NCBI RefSeq assembly: GCF_009727055.1
Contig: NC_052349.1
Location: 38,468,546-38,532,545 of the forward strand
Origin: Benincasa hispida
Lineage: Eukaryota; Streptophyta; Magnoliopsida; Cucurbitales; Cucurbitaceae
Length of the DNA stretch: 64,000 nucleotides
Reading direction: 5' to 3'
The notes below the pieces were generated by a model, which saw only the letters and a list, made by a program, of their open reading frames with translations, did not search any database and was not told the origin of the DNA. The translations under genes were made by a program, and so were the position numbers. Positions 1 through 9,224 of this stretch are shown piece by piece. The number at the start of each line of letters is the position of its first letter. The stretch's first letter is position 1.

Positions 1-931
1 AGTAAACAAGTGCTAGATAAACTCCTAGATGAAGCATCCTCCGAGAGGAAGTAGAGCCCCCTACTGTGCCGGGCAGTGCCAATCGTCTTCCTCGAGCTCA
101 GGTCCTGAAAAAAAACATCATCCGATGAGAAAACGACATTACAATTCAGATCTCTGGTTATTTTACTGACAGATAGCAGATTATAAGATATCTTTGGCAC
201 ATGCAGGACATTTTGTAAAATCAACCCTTGAATAGGAGATAAGTGACCTTTCCCAGCAACGGAAGCAAAGGACCCATCTACAATTCGTATTCTCTCATTT
301 CCCGCACTTGGATGATACAAGAGGAATTGATCAGATGATCCAGTTAGGTGGTCCGTTGCTCCTAAGTCAAGGATCCACGATTCATCCCCTTTGACCAAGA
401 AGCTAAAGGACTGAGAAGTACCTGATTGCGTGACATTGCTGGTTCCAACCATACTTGACTCTACCTGGTTGGTGGCTGATGATGTACCATCCCCTGTTTC
501 ACTGACAAGGGCCCGACCGGTTTTTGACTTATCATTTGCAGACCGTCGCTTGCCATTCAGTGGGCGACCGTGTAACTTTCAGCATTGATCTTTGGTGTGC
601 CACGGTTTCTTACAGTGCTCATAGATTGGTGGGGATTTTCCGTTCTGTTTGTCGCTCTCTGGTCCTAAAGACTTGGCTCCAAACGCAGCAGAATCTAAGT
701 GGTTGTTGCTAGTGCCATTCATAGCTCTAGTTTTGTCCTCTTCTAACCTGCCCTCTGAGCATACTTCCATTAGAGACGGTATTGGTCTCTGTCCCAAAAT
801 CCGACTTTGGACACCATCAAATTTAGGGTTTAAGCCAGCTAGAAAATCATACACCCGGTCCGCCTTCTCAATCTTTGAGTATTGAACTCCGTCAACAGGA
901 CAATTCCACACGACCTCGCGGCACAAGTCCT
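1..931 (-). mobile_element. Ty1/copia fragment: GAG-pre-integrase, protease and gag parts
   Basis: Read on the minus strand, this stretch gives the end of gag with a CX2CX4HX4C-type zinc knuckle (around 540-640). A copia aspartic protease follows with the DSGATDH motif (around 330-380). Next comes the GAG-pre-integrase start, with the family phrase LLSVSKITRDLN (around 130-200) and the GTARHSRGLYFLS region at the left edge. It closely matches the better copy at 11268-12290. It is frameshifted and incomplete, so it is a dead remnant. Its right end at 931 is an inversion breakpoint. Confidence 0.85.
544..805. repeat. Left arm of a foldback inverted repeat
   Basis: This 262-bp segment of copia gag recurs in reverse complement at 932-1193 with only a few mismatches. 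The same gag peptide (for example GPKDLAPNAAES) can therefore be read on both strands. The 126-bp spacer continues the minus-strand gag, so the right arm was joined on directly in inverted orientation. Confidence 0.9.
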
Positions 932-1193
932 GTCGGATTTTGGGACAGAGACCAATACCGTCTCTAATGGAAGTATGCTCAGAGGTCAGGTTAGAAAAGG
1001 ACAAAACTAGAGCTATGAATGGCACTAGCAACAACCACTTAGATTCTGCTGCGTTTGGAGCCAAGTCTTTAGGACCAGAGAGCGACAAACAGAACGGAAA
1101 ATCCCCACCAATCTGTGAGCACTGTAAGGAACCGTGGCACACCAAAGATCAATGCTGGAAGTTACACGGTCGTCCACTGAATGGCAAGCGACG
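932..1193 (+). repeat. Right arm of the foldback, plus-oriented copia gag
   Basis: This is the inverted copy of 544-805. On the plus strand it reads gag residues around the zinc knuckle CEHCKEPWHTKDQC, with all four knuckle ligands (C, C, H, C) present. It stops abruptly at the N gap. The same stretch continues without interruption at 2883 in the downstream copy. Confidence 0.9.
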
Positions 1194-1218
1194 NNNNNNN
1201 NNNNNNNNNNNNNNNNNN
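1194..1218. other. Assembly gap of 25 Ns
   Basis: Twenty-five consecutive Ns, a placeholder size. The last bases before the gap (ending GCAAGCGACG at 1193) occur again at 2873-2882, so no sequence is demonstrably missing here. Confidence 1.
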
Positions 1219-2617
1219 TTAGATTTTTATTTTTTTTTTAGAATGCTGAAAGAAATTGTAGTCCACTTTTAGACTATAATCCGTTTAAAAGAAGAACACC
1301 ATGTAAGACGATGTTTGATCAACCTATGAAGGTGACAAAACACCGTTTACCCGACACGGTTTGTTGATATTAAGATGTGGCCCCAACATAACTATTGTAT
1401 CGGGTGGGGAAAGGTTTGGGAAGGTTTATAGTCCTGGGACGTAAAGACACCCGAGGGGGTGTTTTGACGAATACCACACATCGCAAGATAAAGATGAAAT
1501 TATTAACATTACGAAAATAAATGGGGAAAATAAATACTTCCTATAATGAAAATTCGATGTCCAAGACGAAAATTGCCATAACAGAGAGAACCCAGTTTTC
1601 AGAAATAGTAACGGGAAGATAGAAACAAGTGCAGATAAACTTCCTAGATGAAGCATCCCCGAGAGGAAGTAAAGCCCCCTACTGTGCCGGGCTAGTTGCC
1701 AATCGCCCTCGAGCTCAGGTCCTGAAAAAACATACATCGATCCGAGAGTAAACGACATAACAATTCAGATCTCTGGTTATTTTACTGCAGAATAGCAGAT
1801 TATAAAGATATCTTGGCACATGGCAGGGACATTTTGTAAAAATCAAACCCTGATAGGAGATAAGGTGGCCTTTCCAGCACGGAAAAGCAAAGGACCCATC
1901 TACAATTTCGTTATTTCTCTCATTTCCCCCGCACCTGGATGGATACAAGAGGAATTTGATCGAGATGATCCCAGGTTAGGTGGTCCGTTGCCTCCTTAAG
2001 TCAGAGGATCTCACGATTGACATCCCCTTTGACGCGAAGAAGAAAGGACTGAAGAGAGTATCGCTGGATTGCGTGACATTTTGCTGGTTCCAACCATACT
2101 TGACTCTACCTGGTTGGTGGCTGATGATTTACCATCCCCTGTTCACTTGACAAGGGCCCGGACCGTGTTTTTGTGACTTATGTCATTTGCAGGACCGTTC
2201 GCGTGCCCATTCAGGTGGGCGACCGTTGTACTGTTCAGTGTCATTGGGATCTTTGGTTGTGCCACGGGTTTCTGGTACAGTGCTCATAGATTTGGTGGGG
2301 ATTTTCCGTTCTGTTTGTCGCTTCTCTGCGCCTAAAACTTCTCCAAACGGCAGCGAGAATCTAAGTGTGTTGTTGCTAGTGCCTCATAAGGCTCAGTTTT
2401 GTCCTCTCGTAAACTGGCCTCCTGAAGCATACTTCCGATAAGACGGTTATTTGGTCTCTGTCCCAAATGAATCGACTTGGACACCATAAACAAATTGTAG
2501 GCGTTTAAGCCAGCTAGGAAAATCATACACCCGCGTCCCCTATCTCAAATCTCTTGAGTATTGAAACTCCGTCAACAGGAACAATTCCACACGATCCTCG
2601 CGGGCACAAGTCCTGTC
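1219..2617 (-). mobile_element. Indel-rich copy of copia integrase, protease and gag
   Basis: On the minus strand this follows the copia order integrase N-part (about 1280-1420), GAG-pre-integrase (about 1430-1800), protease (about 1900-2060) and gag (about 2080-2600). It matches 1-931 and 11130-12300 but carries single-base insertions and deletions every 10-20 bases, so no domain stays in frame. This error style is typical of uncorrected long reads rather than of old transposons, which mostly carry substitutions. The first bases after the gap (1219-1280) are only weakly alignable. Confidence 0.75.
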
Positions 2618-3205
2618 GGATTATGCGGACAGAGACCTCAATACCGCTTCTCTAATGGGAAGTATGCTCAGAGGTCAGGTTAGATAAAGGACAAAATACT
2701 AGAGCTTATAATGGCCACTTTAGCAACAACCACTTAGATGCTCTATCTATATCTTTTACGGGACCAGAGAGCGACAAACAGAACTGAAAATCCCCACCAA
2801 TTTGTGAGCACTGTAAGAAACCGTGGCACACCAAAGATCAATGCTGGAAGTTACATGGTCGCCCACCGAATGGCAAGCGACGGTCTGCGAATGATAAGTC
2901 AAAAACCGGTCGGGCCCTTGTCAGTGAAACAGAGGATGGTACATCATCAGCCACCAACCAAGTAAAGTCAAGTATGGTTGGAACCAACAATGTCGCGCAA
3001 TCAGGTACTTCTCAGTCCTTTAGCTTCTTGGTCGAAGGGGATGAATCGTGGATCCTTGACTCAGGAGCAACGGACCACCTAATTGGATCATCTGATCAAT
3101 TCCTCGCGTATTATCCAAGTGCAGGAAACGAGAGAATACGAATTGCAGATGGGTCCTTTGCTTCCGTTGCTGGGAAAGGTCACTTATCTCCTTTTCAAGG
3201 GTTAC
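2618..3205 (+). mobile_element. Plus-oriented copia gag-protease fragment
   Basis: After the same inversion junction seen at 931/932, this part reads gag and then protease on the plus strand. Clean sequence resumes at about 2760. The zinc knuckle region lies near 2805-2850. The open frame 2974-3279 carries DESWILDSGATDH, the copia aspartic protease active-site motif, followed by IRIADGSFASVAGKGHLSP. The match to copia stops at about 3205, where minus-strand reverse transcriptase sequence begins. This is a chimeric join, not an intact element. Confidence 0.8.
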
Positions 3206-4030
3206 CATTTCAACAATACCTTCTCTCGATCGAGCCACTTCCATTCCAAGGAAGTATCTCAGCTTACCAAGGTCTTTAATCTCAAATTCTTTGGTCATTC
3301 TCGTTTTAAGCCTTGTAATTTCACCCTCATCATCGCCAGACAGAACAATATCATCAACATACACTATGAGGACGGCAATCTTCCCGGAGTCGGACCGTTT
3401 TGTAAATAATGTATGATCTTAGTGCCCTTGTTTGTATCCCTGTGCTTTAACAAATGTGGTGAATCTATCAAACGACGTCCTTGGGGACTGTTTCAGTCCA
3501 TATAAAGACTTTCTTAGTCTACAAACCATGTGCTTGAACTGACTCTCGAATCCAGGAGGAGAGCTCATATAGATTTCCTCTTCAAGTTCTCCATTTAGGA
3601 ATGCATTTTTAACATCTAACTGGTGAAGTGGCCAACCTTTGTTTATAGCAATCGACAACAAAACCCGAATAGTGTTGAGTTTGGCCACGGGAGAGAATGT
3701 TTCAGAATAATCAACTCCGTAGGTCTGGGTGAAACCTTTAGCAACCAGTCTGACCTTATATCGGTCAATCGTCCCATCTGATTTGTATTTTACAGTGAAC
3801 ACCCATTTGCATCCAACTATCTTGTGCTCTTCAGGTAAAGGCACCTGTTCCCATGTTGATTTTTTCTCAAGAGCCCTCATTTCTTCCATAACAGCCGTTT
3901 TCCATTCAGAGTTTTTCATTGCTCCACGAATACTGCTTGGGACCATGATAGTGTCCAAGCTGGTAGTGAGAGCTTTAAATTCGGGAGACAGATTGCTATA
4001 TGTCATGTAGCTGTGCATAGAGTACTTTGC
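3206..4030 (-). pseudogene. Ty1/copia reverse transcriptase (RVT_2) fragment
   Basis: The minus-strand frame from 4030 down to 3419 encodes the copia polymerase core. It starts with the entry block ([19 protein letters not shown], then [15 protein letters not shown]), followed by [20 protein letters not shown], then [21 protein letters not shown] with the first catalytic Asp, and [17 protein letters not shown]. Below 3419 another frame carries YVDDIVLSG, with the paired catalytic Asp residues, and IKDLGKLRYFLGMEVARS. There are frameshifts between these parts. The upstream end is cut by a sequencing adapter at 4031, so no start codon or complete polyprotein exists. This copy is among the least decayed RT domains in the window. 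Confidence 0.88.
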
Positions 4031-4068
4031 CTGTCTCTTATACACATCTAGATGTGTATAAGAGACAG
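4031..4068. other. Nextera mate-pair junction adapter (contaminant)
   Basis: A perfect 38-bp palindrome made of the 19-bp Tn5 mosaic end CTGTCTCTTATACACATCT and its reverse complement. This is the circularisation junction of Nextera mate-pair libraries, not plant DNA. Confidence 0.98.
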
Positions 4069-4287
4069 AATACATACATCACAATTTAGAGACGCTATAT
4101 TAATATTGCGGAATAAATGCGGAAATAAATATTTCATATACTGAAAGTTTGGATGTCCTAAACGATAATGCCATAACATAAAGTCATTTTCGGAAGTAGA
4201 AAACTTTAAAGACATAAAACCAGTTCTATGATCCTCCCTAGAAGAAGCATCGTCAGAAAGGAAGTAGAGCCCCCTATCGTGCCGGGC
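4069..4287 (-). repeat. Duplicate copia block trapped between two adapters
   Basis: This segment of the GAG-pre-integrase region nearly equals 4669-4877. The main difference is a short insertion near 4124 that repeats a few bases. It is bounded on both sides by sequencing adapters, so it is best read as a mis-incorporated mate-pair read. Confidence 0.9.
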
Positions 4288-4325
4288 CTGTCTCTTATAC
4301 ACATCTAGATGTGTATAAGAGACAG
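4288..4325. other. Nextera mate-pair junction adapter (contaminant)
   Basis: Second exact copy of the 38-bp mosaic-end palindrome. The copia sequence to its left ends at GTGCCGGGC, which continues properly at 4878 (AGTGCCAATC). Confidence 0.98.
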
Positions 4326-5018
4326 CACACGAGCTCTGGTGGACAATTCCCTTAGACACAAGAAAGTCATGGAAAGAGGTGTTAAAGAACTCTCGTCCAT
4401 TATCACTCCTCAAAATCCCAATCTTGGCATGGAACTGGGCTTCAACCATGGTATAAAATTGTTGAAAGGTGGAAGACACCTCAAACTTATCAGCAAGTAA
4501 GAACACCCAAATGAGGCGTGTGTGGTCGTCTATGAAGGTGGCGAACCAACGTTTACCAGTGGAGGTAGTAGTAGGTGAGGGTCCCCAGACGTCACTATGA
4601 ATGAGGAAGAAAGGACTGGACGGCTTATAAGGTTGAGAATGAAAAGTAATATGACTTTGTTTGGCACAAATACATACATCACAATTTAGAGACGCTATAT
4701 TAATATTGCGGAAATAAATATTTCATATACTGAAAGTTTGGATGTCCTAAACGATAATGCCATAACATAAAGTCATTTTCGGAAGTAGAAAACTTTAAAA
4801 GACATAAAACCGGTTCTATGATCCTCCCTAGAAGAAGCATCATCAGAAAAGAAGTAGAGCCCCCTATCGTGCCGGGCAGTGCCAATCATCATCCTCGACT
4901 TTTGATCCTGAAACACAACAGAATCTGGTGAGAAAATGGCCTTACAGTTCAGATCTCTTGTAATTTTACTGACCGATAAAAGATTATATGAGATTTTAGG
5001 CACATGAAGCGTATCAAT
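4326..5018 (-). pseudogene. Copia integrase core and GAG-pre-integrase fragment
   Basis: The minus-strand frame at 4326-4506 contains FQQFYTMVEAQFHAK and then RSDNGREFFN, the block holding the second catalytic Asp of the DDE integrase core. It then runs into the adapter at SKGIVHQSSCA. Upstream in element order, 4700-5003 gives the GAG-pre-integrase region (ISYNLLSVSKITRDLN, ARHDRGLYF, LWHYRLGHPNFQYMKYLFP) with frameshifts. The protease region expected before it is absent: gag (FPSFGLISINGKKP) is followed directly by this block, so the element carries an internal deletion at about 5019. Confidence 0.82.
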
Positions 5019-6302
5019 CTAGGGTTTCTTGCCATTAATGCTAATAAGGCCAAAAGATGGAAATGTACCTGATTGCGCAATGGCACTCACCCCGACAACA
5101 CTTAAATTGGTCTTATTATCGGCTGAGGACTGATGCTGTGTATTCTCATTAACTGAGTCACTTACGAGTGCACTCCCAGAGTTTGATTTGTCATGTGACT
5201 GTCGTCTCCTACTGTTTGGGGGCCTGCCGTGTAGCTTCCAACATTGGTCCTTCGTATGCCACGACTTCTTGCAATGCTCACTTACAGGTGTGGGTTTTTT
5301 ATCACTGTCGGAACTAGACGCCTTTGTAACAAAGGTTGATGCATCAGTGGAAACAACCACACGATTATTCATAGCATGTGATTGATCCTCTTCCAGTCGA
5401 ACCTCTGAACAAACTTCTTTGAGAGAAGGAGTAGGTCGTTGATCCAATATGCGACTCCGAACACTATCAAATTTTGGGTTCAATCTAGCCAAAAACACAT
5501 ACACCTGATCTGCCTCTTCAAGTTTCAAGTACTGGGCCCTATCTTGTGCGCAGTTCCTGACAATCTCTCGGCAAAGGTTCATCTCTTGCCAATACACTGA
5601 TAATTTATTAAAGTAGGAAGTAACATCCATGGTCCCTTGTTTGCACTCATGGACCTGTTTGTATAACGTCAAGATGCGTTCTGTCGCTTCGAGTACAGAT
5701 CCCTGGCTACCTCCCAGATATCTTTAGCAATTGCTGCATACAGTAAGGGTCGGCCAATCTGTGGCTCCATACTATTGATGAGGACATACCGTAATAGAGA
5801 ATCCTCCCCTTTCCAGATTCTTTCTTGAGGATCGCCTGGATAGATTTTGGAATTTCTCTTGTCAGATACCCGAATGTGTGCCTTCCTTCTAAGGCCATTC
5901 TGATCGACTGGGACCAGGAAAAATAATTCTCCCCATTCATTTTTTCTCTTACCAGAAATCTCGCGGTATTTCCCATTAAGCCAGTTAAGTAAGTTGTATT
6001 GGGCAAAATAGAGAATGAATTTACCGGATTCTCTGTGATGACTGATTGAGGGTTTGGGCCAAGGGCTGTTTCCAAATCTGAAATCTGCATTTGAAGATAG
6101 GCCAATCTGCGTCGAACATTGTCCGGGTACTTAGCCGACCCACCATGATTCGGTCCAGCTGGAAAAGCGCCTTCAACTGACGGCTGGTTGGGAGTGGAAC
6201 CAACTGGGTATGCTGGAATCGGGTTGACTGACGGCTGGTTGGGAGCGAAACCAACTGGGTACGCTGGAATCGGGGCGTCGGCCAGAGAGAAACGGATCGG
6301 AG

Positions 6303-6523
6303 GCTGCAGCGCCTGGAAAGACTATTGTGGCGTCGGGTTGACAGCTCGGATCCGCGCCTGGGAGAAATGCAGCTGGACAAAGACAGATTCGATCCTGTCT
6401 CTTATACACATCTAGATGTGTATAAGAGACAGGTCCTGTGCCTGGAAAGACTATTGTGGCGTCGGGTTGACAGCTCGGATCCGCGCCTGGGAGAAATGCA
6501 GCTGGACAAAGACAGATTCGATC
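6303..6523. repeat. Direct duplication flanking an adapter
   Basis: About 90 bp at 6303-6394 are repeated at 6433-6523 (for example GACAGCTCGGATCCGCGCCT in both), with the adapter 6395-6432 exactly between. This is the signature of a mate-pair read retained in the assembly. Confidence 0.95.
6395..6432. other. Nextera mate-pair junction adapter (contaminant)
   Basis: Third exact 38-bp mosaic-end palindrome in the window. It splits the copia gag linker. Confidence 0.98.
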
Positions 6524-6862
6524 GGGTGGGTCGGTTCTCCTCGGGTCGGCTCCCGAAGCGATCGCGGTTGGTTAACAAAGGGAATGGCCGGCGATTCATG
6601 TGGCATGGTCGGCGCGAACGAGGGTCTTTGTGGCCCGATCTCGCGATTCTCTCCTTCGAAGGGACCTTCGATCAACGTCGACGACACCCCTGTGGTGGCT
6701 GGACGGCGGCTATGGTGGCTGGAAGAAGTTGTGGTAGGGCAGATTGGAAGTATTCTTTTACAGCTTCTTGGATAACAGTTTTCATGTCCATGATTGGAGC
6801 TTCGTCTGTAGAAGATGTCTGTGGTTGGTTCTCGTCAATGACGGTTAGGGTTTCGTCACCAT

Positions 6863-6874
6863 GCTCTGATACCA
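6863..6874 (-). promoter_or_regulatory. Copia primer-binding site
   Basis: On the minus strand this reads TGGTATCAGAGC, the usual plant copia site complementary to the initiator methionine tRNA 3' end. It abuts the LTR, and the gag ATG overlaps the last LTR base. Confidence 0.85.
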
Positions 6875-7074
6875 TGATGAAAAATAAGAAAAGAAAGAGA
6901 CCAACACACAATTTATATGGAAACCCTAGAACAGAGAGAAAAACCACGATACAGACCTTTTTCTTGTTATTTTTAATTGATACACTGAATACAAGAGAAC
7001 GAGATGAATAAATAGACAGTAGAGAGCCCTAGGGTAAGAGACAATTACAATAATACCCCTAGGGTCTTTCAACA
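6875..7074 (-). repeat. 5' LTR of a copia element (200 bp)
   Basis: On the minus strand it begins TGTTGAAAG and ends TCATCA, giving the TG...CA ends. The primer-binding site follows at once. It resembles the LTR at 18193-18408. Its outer end sits directly against the RNase H reading frame of another copia element (at IAN), so this element appears to have inserted into that frame. Confidence 0.8.
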
Positions 7075-8528
7075 GTTAGCAATATTAATGGCAGCCTTAT
7101 TATTACAATAAAGTCTCATGGGGTCATGACTCTCCTGATGGAGATCTACCAGAACCTTTTTCAACCAAAGTTCTTCACAAATACCAAGGCTCATAGCTCT
7201 ATACTCTGCTTCGGCACTGCTTCTAGCCCTGACACCTTGCTTCTTACTCCGCCAGGTAACTAAATTTCCCCACACAAAAGTACAATATCCAGAGGTAGAC
7301 TTCCTATCAGTAATAGAACCAGCCCAGTCTGAATCTGTGTAAGCCTCAATGCATCTTTTGTCATGTTTTCTGAATACCAAGCCTTTTCCAGGCGTAGACT
7401 TTAGATATCTCAGAATCCGCGTAACCGCCTCCATGTGTCTTTCATAAGGAGCTTGCATAAACTGATTGACCAAACTAAATGCATAAGATATATCAGGTTT
7501 GGTATGCGAAAGATAGATCAGCTTTCCCACAAGTCGTTGATATCTTTACTTGTTAACTGGAACATCATCTAATGATTCTACCAGATTGCTATTGACTTCT
7601 ACCGGTGTATCTGCAGGTTTGCACTCTGTCATTCCAGTTTCTCTCAACAAGTTTAGTCTATATTTCCTCTGAGACACTGAAATCCCTTCCTTTGTTCTTG
7701 CTACCTCCATGTCTAGGAAATATCTCAAATCACCAAGATCTTTAATCTCGAACTCATCTGTCATCCTCTATTTCAACCTGCTAATCTCAGTTGAATCATC
7801 CTTTGACAGGATAATATCATCAACATAGACAATTATAACAACTATTTTTCCTGATGCCGACCTCTTAGTGAACAAGGTACAATCAGAATGCCCTTGAACA
7901 AACCCCTGGGACTTGACAAAAGTAGTGAATCTATCAAACCAAGCTCGAGGAGACTACTTTAGGCCATATAGAGACTTTTTTAATTTGCAAACCTAAATGC
8001 CAAACCGTACATCAAAACCTGGAGCTGGGTTCATATAAACCTCTTCTTCCAACTCACCATTCAAAAACGCATTTTTCACATCCAACTGGTGTAAGGGCCA
8101 GTCTTGATTAACGGCGACGGAGAGAAGAACATGAATAGTATTAAGTTTTGTCATAGATGAGAAGGTTTCTGAGTAATCCATCCGATATGTCTAAGTGAAT
8201 CCTTTTGCAACTAACCTGGCCTTAAATCTATCGAGAGTCCCATCAGACTTGTATTTGACAATGAACACCTACTTGCATCCTACTGTTTTGTGACCTTTCA
8301 GAAGAACTACCAGATCCGACGTTCTGTTTGTCTCAAGGGCCCACATCTCCTCCATAATTGCGGTTCGCCATTCAAGAACTTCCAGAGCCTTATGCACATT
8401 GCCTAGAATCATCATGATGTCCAGGCTGGTAGTGAAAATTTTAAATCTCCTAGACAGGTTAATGTAGGACAAGAAACTTTTCATAGAGTGCTTGGTGCAC
8501 AACCTCGTACCTTTCCATAGGGCAATCG
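7075..8528 (-). pseudogene. Copia reverse transcriptase and RNase H, truncated
   Basis: Minus-strand order from right to left. The RT entry block is SMKSFLSYINLS...EEMWALE (about 8490-8300). [18 protein letters not shown] and [18 protein letters not shown] follow (8181-7993), then YVDDIILS near 7820. IKDLGDLRYFLDMEVA comes next (7764-7546), then RNase H (7530-7069) with MGKLIYLSHTKPDISYAF, the YTDSDWAG block and RSSAEAEYRAM. Stops and frameshifts separate the blocks. The frame ends at AAINIAN, where the LTR 6875-7074 starts, so the last part of RNase H and the 3' LTR of this element are missing here. Confidence 0.87.
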
Positions 8529-8942
8529 GTAAATCCAAGGTAGCATCAAGCTCACTGGTCTTGTCTACCTGTTCATCTGTACCCACTGGTTGCACATTTT
8601 TAGTTCCCTGTGTATCTCTTGGCAATTCACCCCTATCATCGATCTTGACTTCGTCAGAGGTCACTACATCATCTTCAACACATTCATTATCATTAGAAAT
8701 AGAGGTACCTTGAGCCGGTTCTGGTTCTGACTCTTGAACATCTTCCGGCAGAGTAACAGGAGGAACTATTTCATAAACTATTTTCTTTCGAAGATTCTTC
8801 CTATAGTAGGTTATTCAAGGTACTTGTTTTGTAGGGAGGACAGGATCATTTGTATCAGGAATAGACTCTGGAAATAGATCTACAGGAATAGAGTAGGTAG
8901 ATGCATTAGCCTCTTCACTTGTGATCTCCCCCTTAAAGAAAA

Positions 8943-9224
8943 CTAACGGGAAAAAAAGGTTTGTCCTCTTGAAAGATGACATACATGGTGACTAAAATAC
9001 TTTCGAGAGGAAGGCTGGAAACACGTGTATCCCCGTTGATGGAGTGGATACCCAACAAACACACATTTTTGGGCCCGAGGAGCAAATTTGCTCTGGTGAG
9101 GACCGTGATTATGAATAAAAATAGTACAGCCAAACACCCGAAGAGGAACATCCGGGAAAAGATGAGTGGACGAAAAAGACTCTTTAAAACATTCTAAAGG
9201 GTTTGGAATTTGAGCACACAGGAG
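8943..9224 (-). pseudogene. Copia integrase C-terminal part, split by a LINE
   Basis: The minus-strand frame reads LRVFGCTIFIHNHGPHQSKF and then KCVFVGYPLHQRGYTCF. This is the conserved block downstream of the copia integrase core. The right boundary is the target duplication of the LINE at 9225-10843; the integrase core resumes at 10860. The same arrangement exists at 13672-13953 in the second copy. Confidence 0.82.

Larger units (their letters stand above)
5019..6862 (-). pseudogene. Copia gag, frameshifted and lacking protease
   Basis: The gag N-terminus begins at the primer-binding site (MVSEHGDETLTVIDENQPQ, from about 6875). It continues through a linker that is partly duplicated at 6303-6523. 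The UBN2-like capsid region follows, with NGENYFSWSQSIRMALEGR near 5900-5950. The 217-residue frame 5672-5019 carries YFNKLSVYWQEMN, then RLNPKFDSVRSRIL, then a zinc knuckle SEHCKKSWHTKDQC. In that knuckle the first Cys of CX2CX4HX4C is Ser, so zinc binding is probably lost. Capsid frames are broken between 5672 and 5707. The protein would package element RNA in virus-like particles in a live copy. Confidence 0.82.

Noticed and set aside
579..1145. Long minus-strand frame of 188 residues
   Set aside because: It is the antisense of plus-oriented gag across the foldback. The shared peptide with 649-885 comes from the inverted repeat, not from a real overlapping gene.
3419..4075. A 218-residue minus-strand frame that looks like a complete RT protein with its own start
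   Set aside because: Its first 15 residues are translated Nextera adapter. Only the part from 4030 downward is copia RT.
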